From Bacteroidaceae bacterium (GTDB taxonomy: Bacteria; Bacteroidota; Bacteroidia; Bacteroidales; Bacteroidaceae): a stretch of DNA of 60,320 nucleotides. Both the position numbers and the translations under genes were made by a program. The stretch covers positions 68,217 to 128,536 of the forward strand of contig JAFXZK010000084.1 in assembly GCA_017541265.1 (NCBI GenBank), read 5' to 3'. The notes below the pieces were generated by a model, which was given only the letters and a program-made list of their open reading frames with translations, ran no database searches and had not been told where the DNA came from. Below, piece by piece: positions 6,089 through 14,393 of this stretch (position 1 is its first letter; every line of letters starts with the position of its first letter).

Positions 6089-7894
6089 CTATGGCAGGGT
6101 GATGGGGAAGAGGGGGCTGTCGGTATGTTCCCGATGGACGATGCCGATGAGTTCGGCGAGTTTGTCGGGGTACTTGTCCTTGAGGTCGTTGTCCTCGTGG
6201 ATGTCGGTCGAGAGGTCGTAGAGGAAGGGAGTGCCCTGGCTGACGACAAGCTTCCAGTCGCCCTTTCGTACGCCAATCACCTGTGTGCCGCCGTCGCTCA
6301 TCTCCCAATAGAGGAAGTCGTGCTGGCGCTGCTTGCGAGGCTTGCCAAGCATCGTTGGGCAGAAGGAGATGCCGTCGAAGAGCTGCCCAGACCCTCTCCC
6401 AGCCTCTCCCTTGTAGGGAGAGGAGTAGTTACTGTACCCCTGACATAAACCATCTGCCCCTCTCCCTACAAGGGAGAGGTTGGGAGAGGGTCTGGAGGCC
6501 GTGCTCCGGCTATGTTCCTTTATCTCTTTCTTCGAAAAGGCTCCGCTGTATTCCATAAAGGTGGACATGAGGTCGTAGAAGGCGAGCTGGTGGTCGCTGA
6601 CGGTTCCTTTCGGGATGCCTGCGCCCCAGCAGATGAAGGGGATGCGGATGCCGCCCTCGTAGGTGCTGCGCTTGATGCCGCGCAGCTTGCCGTCGCGCCC
6701 GAAGAAGCTCGGGTCTGCTCCGCCCTCCTCGTGCGGGCCGTTGTCGCTGGTGAAGATGACGAGCGTGTTCTTGTCAAGTCCCTTTGCTTTGAGTTTCTCC
6801 AATATCTCGCCGACGTAAGCATCGAGGCGCGTTATCATGGCCGCAAACTGGGCGTGCTTGTCCTCGCCGCCATAGTACCAGCTCCAAGCATCTGTCTTAT
6901 AGGCACGTTCCTCGCTGGCGGGAAAGACTCCGTGGTAGTGCTCCACGATACTGTCATTCAGCTGCCATAGCTCTGCATGAGGCAGGGTGTAGGTGAAGAT
7001 GCCGAGGAAAGGCTCGTCCTTCTCTTGACGGTCGAGCCATTCGAGCGCATAGCGATGAATGAGGTCGGCGGAGTATTGAGGACGGTCGGCATAAGAAGCT
7101 CCAGCCTCCTCCAAACCTCCCCCTGAAGGGAGAGGCTTAATTCCCCCCTTCCCTTTAGGGGAGGGGTTGGGGGAGAGGCTTGGATAGTGGATATTCTGCT
7201 CCATCACCTCTGCCACAAGATGCGTGTCGCCCCGGCCTTCGGGGTCGTAACGGTTCAGGAAGTTGGGATAGTAGGTATGCGCCTGGAACTGGCAGACAGG
7301 ACCATAGTAGCAGTCGATGCCCCGGAGGTTAGGCAGGGAGCAGGAAGAGCTTTCGCGGCTCTTGCTGGTGTCCGTGTTGCCGTCGGGCAGCTTTGCGTAT
7401 GTGTCGGGATAGTCATAGTTCCAATAGCCGCCGGCCCACTTGCCGAACATGCCTGTGCGGTAGCCCTTCGCCTTGAAGAGTTCGGGAATGATGGGGTGCG
7501 TCATGTCGTAAGGCTCCTGCCCAATGACGTAGTAGTCGGCATTCTCGCCAAACATGTTCTGCCTGAGCACCGAGCCGCCCCAATACTCTTTGTTGCCACG
7601 AATCTTGGCGTGGCCCGTGTGCTGACCTGTCATGAAGGAGCAGCGGCTGGGTGCACTCACGGGACAACCGGCGTAGGCTTGCGTGAAGCGCATCCCTTCT
7701 TCCGCCATGCGGTCGATGCAAGGCGTAGAGATGTACTTCTGCCCATAGCAGCCCAGGTCGCCATAACCCATGTCGTCACACATTATATATATTATATTAG
7801 GGTGACCCGACTTGGCGAACATCGCAAGAGGCAATGTGCCGAGCATAAGAGACCCCCCAATCCCCTTTAGGGGGAGTATTGGTTTATAGTTCAT
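6089..7894 (-). CDS. Secreted S1-family sulfatase (serine-type), carrying repeat-derived insertions
   Basis: A 601-residue arylsulfatase-like enzyme. The metal-binding Asp pair D40-D41 (MCDDMGYGD) and the modification motif SAPSR at 80-84 identify a serine-type sulfatase, in which S80 must be oxidised to formylglycine by an anSME enzyme not seen here. Later motifs TSDNGPHEEGG and LRGIKRSTYEGGIR are typical. At least three stretches look foreign and coincide with G/C-rich palindromes: near residues 5-16 (PILPLKGIGG), near 238-264 (LSPNPSPKGKGG) and near 467-502 (RPSPNLSLVGRG with SSPYKGEAGRG). They are in frame without stops, so the protein may still fold with extra loops. A TATCTTTG box at 7951-7958 lies upstream. 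Confidence 0.85.
   Translation of the reverse strand: MNYKPILPLKGIGGSLMLGTLPLAMFAKSGHPNIIYIMCDDMGYGDLGCYGQKYISTPCIDRMAEEGMRFTQAYAGCPVSAPSRCSFMTGQHTGHAKIRGNKEYWGGSVLRQNMFGENADYYVIGQEPYDMTHPIIPELFKAKGYRTGMFGKWAGGYWNYDYPDTYAKLPDGNTDTSKSRESSSCSLPNLRGIDCYYGPVCQFQAHTYYPNFLNRYDPEGRGDTHLVAEVMEQNIHYPSLSPNPSPKGKGGIKPLPSGGGLEEAGASYADRPQYSADLIHRYALEWLDRQEKDEPFLGIFTYTLPHAELWQLNDSIVEHYHGVFPASEERAYKTDAWSWYYGGEDKHAQFAAMITRLDAYVGEILEKLKAKGLDKNTLVIFTSDNGPHEEGGADPSFFGRDGKLRGIKRSTYEGGIRIPFICWGAGIPKGTVSDHQLAFYDLMSTFMEYSGAFSKKEIKEHSRSTASRPSPNLSLVGRGADGLCQGYSNYSSPYKGEAGRGSGQLFDGISFCPTMLGKPRKQRQHDFLYWEMSDGGTQVIGVRKGDWKLVVSQGTPFLYDLSTDIHEDNDLKDKYPDKLAELIGIVHREHTDSPLFPITLP
6389..6493. repeat. Inverted pair of G/C-rich REP-like elements inside the sulfatase gene
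   Basis: Two roughly 35-bp copies starting AGACCCTCTCCCAGCCTCTC face each other around a central 35-bp spacer, with almost perfect inverted symmetry. Each copy also contains its own small palindrome CTCCCTTGTAGGGAG. This doublet layout resembles REPIN elements. Confidence 0.8.
7103..7180. repeat. Second REP-like inverted pair inside the sulfatase gene
   Basis: AGCCTC..CTCCCCCTGAAGGGAG and CTTCCCTTTAGGGGAG..GAGAGGCT form an inverted doublet in frame. A related single element, CCAATCCCCTTTAGGGGGAG, lies at 7854-7874 in the signal-peptide region of the same gene. Confidence 0.75.
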
Positions 7895-7950
7895 AATTCA
7901 TAGTTCATGGTTGACACTACGTCGAGTGAAAACATCACGGTTTACCCGGG

Positions 7951-7958
7951 CAAAGATA
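7951..7958 (-). promoter_or_regulatory. Probable -7 box for the sulfatase-GH43 operon
   Basis: Minus-strand TATCTTTG about 57 bp before the sulfatase ATG. No clear TTTG box was found 20 bp further upstream. Confidence 0.45.
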
Positions 7959-8064
7959 CAAAAAGATTAAGGATTAGGGATTAGAGAATAGGGAAAAAGA
8001 ACAAAAAGAGCAAGAAAACATATAATTTTGAATTTAATAATTTTGAATTTTGAATTATATGTCG

Positions 8065-8072
8065 TACCTTTG
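8065..8072 (+). promoter_or_regulatory. -7 box of the tRNA-Leu gene
   Basis: TACCTTTG begins 20 bp before the tRNA 5' end. The region upstream is a run of GAATTTTGAATT-type AT repeats. Confidence 0.55.
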
Positions 8073-8084
8073 CACCCGTCTTAA

Positions 8085-8166
8085 GCCCCGATGGCGGAAT
8101 CGGTAGACGCGTCGGTCTCAAACACCGATAGGGAAACCTGTGCCGGTTCGACCCCGGCTCGGGGTA
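8085..8166 (+). tRNA. tRNA-Leu (anticodon CAA)
   Basis: The 82-nt sequence folds as a class II tRNA. The acceptor stem is GCCCCGA with TCGGGGT, the anticodon stem TCGGT/ACCGA encloses loop CTCAAAC with anticodon CAA at 8119-8121, a long variable arm follows, and the T-arm is GCCGGTTCGACCCCGGC. It decodes UUG. The 3' CCA is not encoded. The first pair would be G-U rather than G-C, a small oddity. Confidence 0.9.
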
Positions 8167-8167
8167 C

Positions 8168-8208
8168 GGAGCAGGCTGGTAGCCATGAGGCTATCGGCCT
8201 GCTTTGCT
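8168..8208 (+). terminator. Terminator after tRNA-Leu
   Basis: AGCAGG..AGCC-atga-GGCT..CCTGCT forms a long hairpin followed by TTGCTTTT. It lies 30 bp before the next ATG, so the downstream gene may be partly read through from the tRNA promoter. Confidence 0.65.
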
Positions 8209-8238
8209 TTTACGAAAAGAACAAAAAAAGAACGTACC

Positions 8239-9990
8239 ATGAAGACAAACATCCTCAAAACAATGGCCATGACGGTCATCCTGCTGTTCCTGACAGTCAG
8301 TGCCAGTGCTGCCGACTGGCTTTTCAAGGGCGGCAAAAGCAAGTATCAGATTGTCGTTTCTGCCGAAGCCTCAACGTCAGAACAGACGGCTGCACGAGAG
8401 TTGCAGCAGTATATCGGGCAGATGAGCGGCGTGCAGCTGCCCATTACGTCCGACCTGAAAGCAAGCAGGCGCAGCATCTTCGTGGGCTACAACGAGCGCG
8501 TGGCTGCCTTGACCGGCGCACAGCAACCAGAGGCCAACGACGAGAGCTTCACCTATCGAACCATCGGGCACGACCTGCTCATCTGGGGCGGCTCAGGACG
8601 CGGCACGATGTACGGTGTCTTCACTTTCCTGGAACGTGAGCTGGGCATCCACTGGCTCACACCCAAATGTACCGTTGTGCCGACGCTCAAAGAATGGAAG
8701 CTGCCTCGGCTCGACCATAGCGAAAGCCCCTTCATCGGCTACCGCTACAGCAACTACTTCGTGGCTTCTGGCGTGCCGGAATGGAGCGCCCACACGCGCG
8801 AGAACATGAAATGGAGTCCTGCAACCAGCAACTACGGCAACATAGAGGCTTATTGGGGAGCGCACACCATGGAGTGGCTCGTTCCCGCGAAGGAATTCTT
8901 CGACTCCCATCCCGAGTACTTCTGCCTGCGCGACGGCAAGCGCTACGGCGGCTACGGACAGCTCTGCCTCTCCAATCCCGATGTTCTGGAGATATGCAAG
9001 ACACGCCTTACACAGCGAATGCGCGAGAATCCTCAATACCGCATCTACAGCCTCTCGCAGAACGACAACTTCCGTTTCTGCCAATGCGAGAAGTGCGCAG
9101 CCATTGAGGAGCAGTATGGCGGACATGCCGGCATCATCGTTTGGTTCGTCAACCAAGTGGCAGATGCCGTTCGCGACGAGTTCCCCGACAAGTACGTCGG
9201 CACCTTTGCTTACCAATACTCTCGCCAGCCGCCCATGGGCATCAAGCCCCGCGAGAATGTCGTCATCCGCCTGTGCAGCATCGAGTGCTGCTTCGCCCAT
9301 CCCTTAGATGCCGGCTGTCCGCAGAACGAGGCATTCATGCGCGACCTCAAGGGCTGGGCAGAGCTGGCACCGCACCTGTTCATCTGGGACTACATCGTCG
9401 ATTACGCACAATACATGGCTCCGTGGCCTAACTTCCAAGTGCTGGGGCCGAACATCAAGGTCTTCGGCAAGCATAAAGCCATCGGCATCTTCGAGGAAGC
9501 ACAGTACCAATCGGCTGGAGCGGAGTTCGATGAGATGAAAGCCTGGACGGTCAACCAGCTGCTATGGAACCCCGAGCAGGACGTAGATTCGCTGGTCAGC
9601 ATCTTCATCAAGGGCTACTACGGCCAGGCAGCGCCCCGCATCAAGGACTACTACGACCTGTGCCAAAGCCTCGTGAAGCCCGACATACACTACGGCATCT
9701 ACATCCGCGAGAACCACGAGATATACAGCGACGAGTTCATACAGGAAGCCTTTGCCATATTGCGCGAAGCACTCGAAATGGCAGAAACGGATGAGATACG
9801 CGAACGTGTGGACCGCGTCCGTATGCAGCCGCTCTATCTGCATTGCATGCGCCACAAGGCCGAGTCCCTGAAGGACGGCACATGGGCTGACCTCCTCCGC
9901 CTGATGAAGCAGTACAAGGCCATGCACCGCGAAGGACACCCCCAAGACAAGTTCATCCAGGACTTCGAGGCAGAAGCCAAGGGGAAATAG
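8239..9990 (+). CDS. DUF4838 secreted protein (GH67 N-domain-like glycan-active protein)
   Basis: A 583-residue protein with a signal peptide (MKTNILKTMAMTVILLFLTVSASAA). Residues about 35-150 resemble the GH67 N-terminal-type domain (ASTSEQTAARELQQYI, TSDLKASRRSIFVGYN, LLIWGGSGRGTMYGVFTFLE). The rest is the DUF4838 region with FCLRDGKRYGGYGQLCLSNPD, SLSQNDNFRFCQCEKC and FIWDYIVDYAQYMAPWPNF. The family is widespread in Bacteroidetes glycan loci; no activity is assigned with certainty. An upstream in-frame start at 8140 lies inside the tRNA and is rejected. The gene ends at a 22-bp repeat array that acts as its likely terminator. Confidence 0.85.
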   Translation: MKTNILKTMAMTVILLFLTVSASAADWLFKGGKSKYQIVVSAEASTSEQTAARELQQYIGQMSGVQLPITSDLKASRRSIFVGYNERVAALTGAQQPEANDESFTYRTIGHDLLIWGGSGRGTMYGVFTFLERELGIHWLTPKCTVVPTLKEWKLPRLDHSESPFIGYRYSNYFVASGVPEWSAHTRENMKWSPATSNYGNIEAYWGAHTMEWLVPAKEFFDSHPEYFCLRDGKRYGGYGQLCLSNPDVLEICKTRLTQRMRENPQYRIYSLSQNDNFRFCQCEKCAAIEEQYGGHAGIIVWFVNQVADAVRDEFPDKYVGTFAYQYSRQPPMGIKPRENVVIRLCSIECCFAHPLDAGCPQNEAFMRDLKGWAELAPHLFIWDYIVDYAQYMAPWPNFQVLGPNIKVFGKHKAIGIFEEAQYQSAGAEFDEMKAWTVNQLLWNPEQDVDSLVSIFIKGYYGQAAPRIKDYYDLCQSLVKPDIHYGIYIRENHEIYSDEFIQEAFAILREALEMAETDEIRERVDRVRMQPLYLHCMRHKAESLKDGTWADLLRLMKQYKAMHREGHPQDKFIQDFEAEAKGK

Positions 9991-9991
9991 A

Positions 9992-10078
9992 CCATAAGTC
10001 CACGTTCTTATTGCCATAAGTCCACGTTCTTATTGTCATAAGTCCCTGTACTTATCGCCATAAGTACGGGGACTTTTT
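9992..10078. repeat. 22-bp-period palindromic array B, ending in a terminator-like hairpin
   Basis: Four units CATAAGTCCACGTTCTTATTGC are spaced exactly 22 bp. The last two units form an extended hairpin AAGTCCCTGTACTTAT-cgcc-ATAAGTACGGGGACTT followed by seven Ts, a convincing intrinsic terminator for the DUF4838 gene. A related array occurs at 34966-35070. Confidence 0.85.
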
Positions 10079-10239
10079 TTGCTATCTGCCAAGCATCTGG
10101 GAATCAGGCACGGTGGTGCGATAGCGGATAGTCATGTTATCTGTTGGTGTTACGCCCTGCGGATAATCGGTTTACTCTACATTTTTGCGGATAGTCAGTA
10201 TAATTTTTGATTCTTCTTTCTTAATTCTTAATTTCTTTG

Positions 10240-10247
10240 TATCTTTG
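10240..10247 (+). promoter_or_regulatory. -7 box of the miaB operon
   Basis: TATCTTTG followed 34 bp later by the ATG at 10281. This supports that start rather than the one 96 bp upstream, which lies before the promoter. Confidence 0.55.
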
Positions 10248-10280
10248 CACCGAAAATGGGGTAATGTGCCCTGTTATGTG

Positions 10281-11609
10281 ATGAAGAAACTGCTGATTGA
10301 GACATACGGATGCCAGATGAACGTGGCTGACAGCGAGGTCGTTGCCAGCGTGATGGGCATGGCTGGATATGAGGTGACCGAGAACATAGACGAGGCGGAT
10401 GCCGTCTTCCTGAACACTTGTTCTGTGCGCGACAATGCCGAGCAGAAGATTATTCACCGCTTGGAAGCGCTGAAAAGTGAAAAGGTTAAAAGGTTAAAAG
10501 GGAAAAAAGACGGGGCTGTCAATCCCCTCATCGTTGGCGTGCTTGGCTGCATGGCAGAGCGTGTGCGTGAACAGCTCATCGAGGAGCATCATGCCGACCT
10601 CGTGGCTGGTCCTGACGCTTATCTTTCGCTGCCTGACCTTATCGCACAGGCGGAATGCGGTCACAAAGCCATCAACGTGGAACTTTCCACGACAGAGACT
10701 TATCGCGACATCGTGCCTCAGCGCATCTGTGGGCCGCACATCTCGGGCTTCGTCAGCATCATGCGCGGCTGCAACAATTTCTGCCATTACTGCATCGTGC
10801 CTTACACAAGAGGCCGTGAGCGCAGCCGCGACGTGGAGAGCATCCTGCGCGAGTGCCGCGACTTGCAGGAGCGCGGCTACAAGGAGGTGACGCTGCTTGG
10901 GCAGAATGTTAATTCGTACAGCCCCTCTTTCCCTCTGTTGCTCCGCCTCGTGGCGCGTGAGGTGCCGCAGATGCGGGTGCGTTTCACAACGTCGCATCCC
11001 AAGGATATGAGCGACGAGACATTGCGCGTCATTGCCGAAGAGCCGAACATCTGTCATCATATTCATCTGCCTGTGCAGAGCGGCAGCGACCGCATCCTGA
11101 AGCTCATGAACCGCAAGTACACAAGGGAATGGTACTTGGAGCGCGTCAGTGCCATACGTCGCATCATTCCCGACTGCGCCATCTCGACAGACATCTTCGT
11201 CGGCTACTGCGGCGAGACGGAGGAAGACCATCAGCAGAGCCTCTCGCTGATGCGTGAAGTGGGCTACGACAGCGCATTCATGTTCAAGTACAGCGAACGG
11301 CCAGGCACTTACGCCAGCAAGCACCTCCCCGACGATGTGCCGGAGGAGGTGAAGATACGAAGGCTGAACGAAATCATCGCCTTGCAGAACGAACTCTCCG
11401 CCGAGTCCAACCGTCGCTGCATCGGCAAGCAGTACGATGTCCTCATCGAGGGCGTCAGCAAGCGCAGCCGTGAAGAGCTTTTCGGCAGAACAGGACAGAA
11501 CAAAGTGGTCATCGTGCCTCGTGGCGACCTCCGCATCGGGCAGACCATTCCTGTTGTCATTACAGAGAGCAGCAGCGCAACACTAAAAGGCGAAAAGGTG
11601 GAAAAGTGA
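10281..11609 (+). CDS. miaB: tRNA-2-methylthio-N6-dimethylallyladenosine synthase
   Basis: A 442-residue methylthiotransferase that adds a methylthio group to i6A37 of tRNAs. The N-terminal UPF0004 domain has ETYGCQMN, NTCSVRDNAE and GCMAER cysteines for the auxiliary cluster. The radical SAM motif is CNNFCHYC within MRGCNNFCHYCIVPYTRGRE, and the C-terminal TRAM domain ends near RIGQTIPVVITES. Length fits the family. A lysine-rich stretch (SEKVKRLKGKKDG), encoded by AAAAGGTTAAAAGG repeats near 10480-10510, looks like an in-frame low-complexity insertion in the N-domain, and similar repeats form the C-terminal GEKVEK. It heads a plus-strand run with ftsX 15 bp downstream. Confidence 0.95.
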   Translation: MKKLLIETYGCQMNVADSEVVASVMGMAGYEVTENIDEADAVFLNTCSVRDNAEQKIIHRLEALKSEKVKRLKGKKDGAVNPLIVGVLGCMAERVREQLIEEHHADLVAGPDAYLSLPDLIAQAECGHKAINVELSTTETYRDIVPQRICGPHISGFVSIMRGCNNFCHYCIVPYTRGRERSRDVESILRECRDLQERGYKEVTLLGQNVNSYSPSFPLLLRLVAREVPQMRVRFTTSHPKDMSDETLRVIAEEPNICHHIHLPVQSGSDRILKLMNRKYTREWYLERVSAIRRIIPDCAISTDIFVGYCGETEEDHQQSLSLMREVGYDSAFMFKYSERPGTYASKHLPDDVPEEVKIRRLNEIIALQNELSAESNRRCIGKQYDVLIEGVSKRSREELFGRTGQNKVVIVPRGDLRIGQTIPVVITESSSATLKGEKVEK

Positions 11610-11624
11610 AAAGGAGAAAAAGGA

Positions 11625-12494
11625 ATGACAAATAAACAAAAAAGGAAAAGTAAGATGGTATGGGCCATGCAGGCTTTTACCAGTACCGTCAGTGTAAGCC
11701 TGCTGCTCATCCTTTTGGGATTCGTTGTGCTGTTTTCGCTTACGGCCAGGGTTGTGGCGGATAGTGTTAGGGAGAACCTAACCGTCACGGTTGTGCTCGA
11801 AGACGATGCACAGTCGGCTGACGCAGAACAGTTGCAGGACTCCCTGAACACCAAGTGCTATGTCAGCAACATCGACTATATCAGCCGTGAGCAAGCCTTG
11901 CAGGAACAGATAGAGAGCATGGGCATCGACCCTACGGACTTCCTTGGTGCCAATCCTTTCTCCATCTCGATGGAGATAAAGGTCAAGCCCGAGTATTCCT
12001 GTAACGATAGTCTGCAGTGGATTAGCGCAGAGCTTCGCAATATGAAGTACGTTGCCGACGTCATGTACCAGAAGGATTTGGTGGAGAGCCTCAACCGTAA
12101 CCTCCATCGTGCCTCGTTCTTCCTGCTTGGCGTTGCGCTGCTGCTTGTCATCATCTCGCTGAGTCTCATCAACAACACCGTGCGGCTGAGTGTCTTTGCC
12201 CATCGTTTCGTGATACATACCATGAAGCTGGTCGGGGCGAAGTGGAGCTTCATTCGCCGCCCCTTCCTCGTGCGCGGTTTCTGGATAGGCGTTGTCTCTG
12301 CCCTTATTGCCGATGCTGTCATCTTCTTCTCCGTACACTGGGCAGCAGTCTATGATGCCAGCGTCCTGCACTATGTCACACAGCAGAATCTAATCATAAC
12401 GGCGTTGTCGGTGCTCGGCATAGGACTCTTGCTGTCCCTCGTCTGCACCTACTTCTCTGTGACGCATTGTCTGAAGATGCGTGGCGTATATTAA
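11625..12494 (+). CDS. ftsX: FtsX-like cell division ABC permease
   Basis: A 289-residue inner-membrane protein with one N-terminal helix (about residues 15-45), a periplasmic domain of about 120 residues, and three further helices near 170-190, 220-245 and 260-285. This is the FtsX layout. FtsX pairs with the FtsE ATPase to activate peptidoglycan hydrolases at division; ftsE is not in this window. An alternative start at 11655 (MVWAMQAF) would shorten the basic N-terminus. It lies 15 bp after miaB and 35 bp before the DUF3098 gene, an order I associate with Bacteroidetes. Confidence 0.85.
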   Translation: MTNKQKRKSKMVWAMQAFTSTVSVSLLLILLGFVVLFSLTARVVADSVRENLTVTVVLEDDAQSADAEQLQDSLNTKCYVSNIDYISREQALQEQIESMGIDPTDFLGANPFSISMEIKVKPEYSCNDSLQWISAELRNMKYVADVMYQKDLVESLNRNLHRASFFLLGVALLLVIISLSLINNTVRLSVFAHRFVIHTMKLVGAKWSFIRRPFLVRGFWIGVVSALIADAVIFFSVHWAAVYDASVLHYVTQQNLIITALSVLGIGLLLSLVCTYFSVTHCLKMRGVY

Positions 12495-12529
12495 ATAGTA
12501 AATTGTAAATCGTCAAATTGTAAACAGAT

Positions 12530-12754
12530 ATGGCTTTTAGTAAAAAGAACTACATCCTGTTAGCCATCGGAATGGCTATCGTCATTATTGGTCTTGTGTT
12601 GATGTCTGGCGAAGGCAGCGCAGAAGGCTTCTTCAACCCGGACATCTTCAGCGCGCGCCGCATCAAAGTGGCACCTCTGGTGAGCCTTTTTGGTTTCGTC
12701 TTCATCATGTTCGCCATTATGTACAAGCCAAAGGCTAAGAAGCAGGAAGTATAA
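12530..12754 (+). CDS. DUF3098 small membrane protein
   Basis: A 74-residue protein with two hydrophobic helices (residues 9-26 and 48-66), a conserved central FNPDIFSARRIKVAPLV segment, and a basic tail KPKAKK. This matches the DUF3098 family of Bacteroidetes, which typically sits between ftsX and uppP. Function is unknown; location suggests a role in envelope or division. It starts 35 bp after ftsX and ends 12 bp before uppP, so it is part of the same operon. Confidence 0.85.
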   Translation: MAFSKKNYILLAIGMAIVIIGLVLMSGEGSAEGFFNPDIFSARRIKVAPLVSLFGFVFIMFAIMYKPKAKKQEV

Positions 12755-12766
12755 GGAGGAACGTAC

Positions 12767-13630
12767 ATGACGGCTATCGAAACGATCATCATCGCTATCG
12801 TGGAGGGACTTACAGAGTTCCTGCCCGTGTCCTCGACGGGACACATGATTATCACGCAGAACCTGTTGGGTGTGGAGAGCACGCCCTTCGTGAAGGCATT
12901 CACCATCATCATCCAGTTCGGTGCCATTCTCTCTGTCGTGTGTCTTTACTGGAACCGCTTCTTCCGTCTGAACCACAAGCCTGCCCCGTACGGCAGCACG
13001 CCGCTGCAGGCCTTCCTTTACAAATGGGACTTCTATTGGAAACTGCTGGTGGCGTTCGTGCCTGCCATCGTCATTGGCTTCATCGGCAAGATGTCCGGCC
13101 TTATCGACCGCTTCCTCGAGAACGTCGAGGTTGTTGCTGTGATGCTGGTCGTTGGCGGTATCTTTATGCTCTTCTGCGACCGCCTGTTCAACAAGGGCAG
13201 CGAACGGACAGAGCTGACGGAGGCGCGTGCTTTCCGCATCGGCCTGTTCCAGTGCATTGCCATGATTCCTGGCGTGTCGCGCTCGATGGCAACCATCGTT
13301 GGCGGTATGGCGCAGAAGCTGACACGCCGTGCTGCGGCAGAGTTCTCGTTCTTCCTTGCCGTTCCTACAATGGCGGCAGCTACTGCCCTGGACGTGTTGC
13401 AGCTCTTATTTGGCGATGAGGCCGATGCTAGCTGGGCGACACGCGACAATCTGATGATGCTGGCGCTGGGCTGCGTGGTGGCATTCATCGTGGCGCTGCT
13501 TGCCATGAAGTGGTTCGTCAGCTTCCTCACCAAGTACGGCTTCAAGGCATTTGGCGTGTATCGCATCATCGTGGGCGTCATCATCCTTGCCCTTTTGTGG
13601 TCTGGACATTCACTCGTAATGGTTGACTGA
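12767..13630 (+). CDS. uppP: Undecaprenyl-diphosphatase
   Basis: A 287-residue polytopic membrane enzyme that dephosphorylates undecaprenyl pyrophosphate to recycle the lipid carrier for peptidoglycan and O-antigen synthesis. The two catalytic motifs are visible: [17 protein letters not shown] near the N-terminus and [14 protein letters not shown] in the middle, with several hydrophobic helices after. Length is usual for the family. A purine-rich AGGAGG lies 5-10 bp before the ATG, an unusually good ribosome site for this phylum. Its stop overlaps the truB start by one base, indicating coupling. Confidence 0.95.
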   Translation: MTAIETIIIAIVEGLTEFLPVSSTGHMIITQNLLGVESTPFVKAFTIIIQFGAILSVVCLYWNRFFRLNHKPAPYGSTPLQAFLYKWDFYWKLLVAFVPAIVIGFIGKMSGLIDRFLENVEVVAVMLVVGGIFMLFCDRLFNKGSERTELTEARAFRIGLFQCIAMIPGVSRSMATIVGGMAQKLTRRAAAEFSFFLAVPTMAAATALDVLQLLFGDEADASWATRDNLMMLALGCVVAFIVALLAMKWFVSFLTKYGFKAFGVYRIIVGVIILALLWSGHSLVMVD

Positions 13631-14340
13631 TGGACTTCATAGAAGGCGAAATACTCTGCTTCGACAAGCCGTACCGATGGACGAGCTTCGATGTGGTGCG
13701 GAAGATACGGCATCAGCTGTGCCAGCGTCTCGGCGTGAAGAAGCTCAAGGTGGGACATGCCGGCACACTCGACCCCTTGGCAACAGGCGTGATGGTTGTC
13801 TGCACAGGCCATGCCACAAAGCGCATCGACGAGCTGCAGGCGCACGTCAAGGAGTACGTTGCTACGCTTCAATTTGGCGCGACGACGCCTTGCTTCGACC
13901 TTGAGAAGCCCATCGACCAGACCTTCCCAACCGAGCACATCACCGAGACGCTGGTCAGAGAGACATTGAGCAAGTTCCTCGGACGTATTGAGCAGGTGCC
14001 GCCAGCTTTCTCTGCCTGTAAGATAGACGGCAAGCGTGCCTACGACCTCGCCCGCAAGGGAAAGGAGGTGGAGCTTAAGCCCAAGGTGCTTGTCATAGAC
14101 GAGATTGAACTTCTCGACTTCAATCAGGAGAAGATGCAAGCCACTATCCGTGTCGTATGCAGCAAAGGCACATACATCCGTGCTTTGGCGCGCGACATCG
14201 GGCAAGCCCTCGACAGCGGCGCACACCTCATCAGCCTGCGGCGCACCCGCGTCGGCGATGTCCGTGTGGAAGACTGTATGAAGGTGGAGGACTTCCCAGA
14301 GTGGCTGGACAGGCAAGAGCCTCTCGTAATGACGTCATAA
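13630..14340 (+). CDS. truB: tRNA pseudouridine(55) synthase
   Basis: A 236-residue pseudouridine synthase that converts U55 of tRNA T-loops. The catalytic Asp lies in GHAGTLDPLATGVM. Other TruB motifs are FDKPYRWTSFDVV at the N-terminus, YVATLQFGATT, PPAFSACKIDGKRAYDLAR, and the C-terminal CSKGTYIRALARDIG. The protein lacks a PUA extension, which is common in this phylum. It overlaps uppP by one base. The downstream 53 bp to queA is a CGTAATAACG repeat tract. Confidence 0.95.
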   Translation: MDFIEGEILCFDKPYRWTSFDVVRKIRHQLCQRLGVKKLKVGHAGTLDPLATGVMVVCTGHATKRIDELQAHVKEYVATLQFGATTPCFDLEKPIDQTFPTEHITETLVRETLSKFLGRIEQVPPAFSACKIDGKRAYDLARKGKEVELKPKVLVIDEIELLDFNQEKMQATIRVVCSKGTYIRALARDIGQALDSGAHLISLRRTRVGDVRVEDCMKVEDFPEWLDRQEPLVMTS

Positions 14341-14390
14341 CGTAATGACGAATCTTCGACATAACGTAATAACGAAATAACGCAATAACA
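14326..14390. repeat. CGTAATAACG-type short repeat tract
   Basis: Imperfect tandem copies of CGTAATAACGA/CGACATAACG fill the truB-queA gap and extend over the truB stop. Related tracts occur at 21866-21902 and 39255-39365. Confidence 0.7.
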
Positions 14391-14393
14391 TCA

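Noticed and set aside
8140-8238. Upstream start for the DUF4838 gene
   Set aside because: The first 33 codons would lie in tRNA-Leu and its terminator; the ATG at 8239 begins a proper signal peptide.
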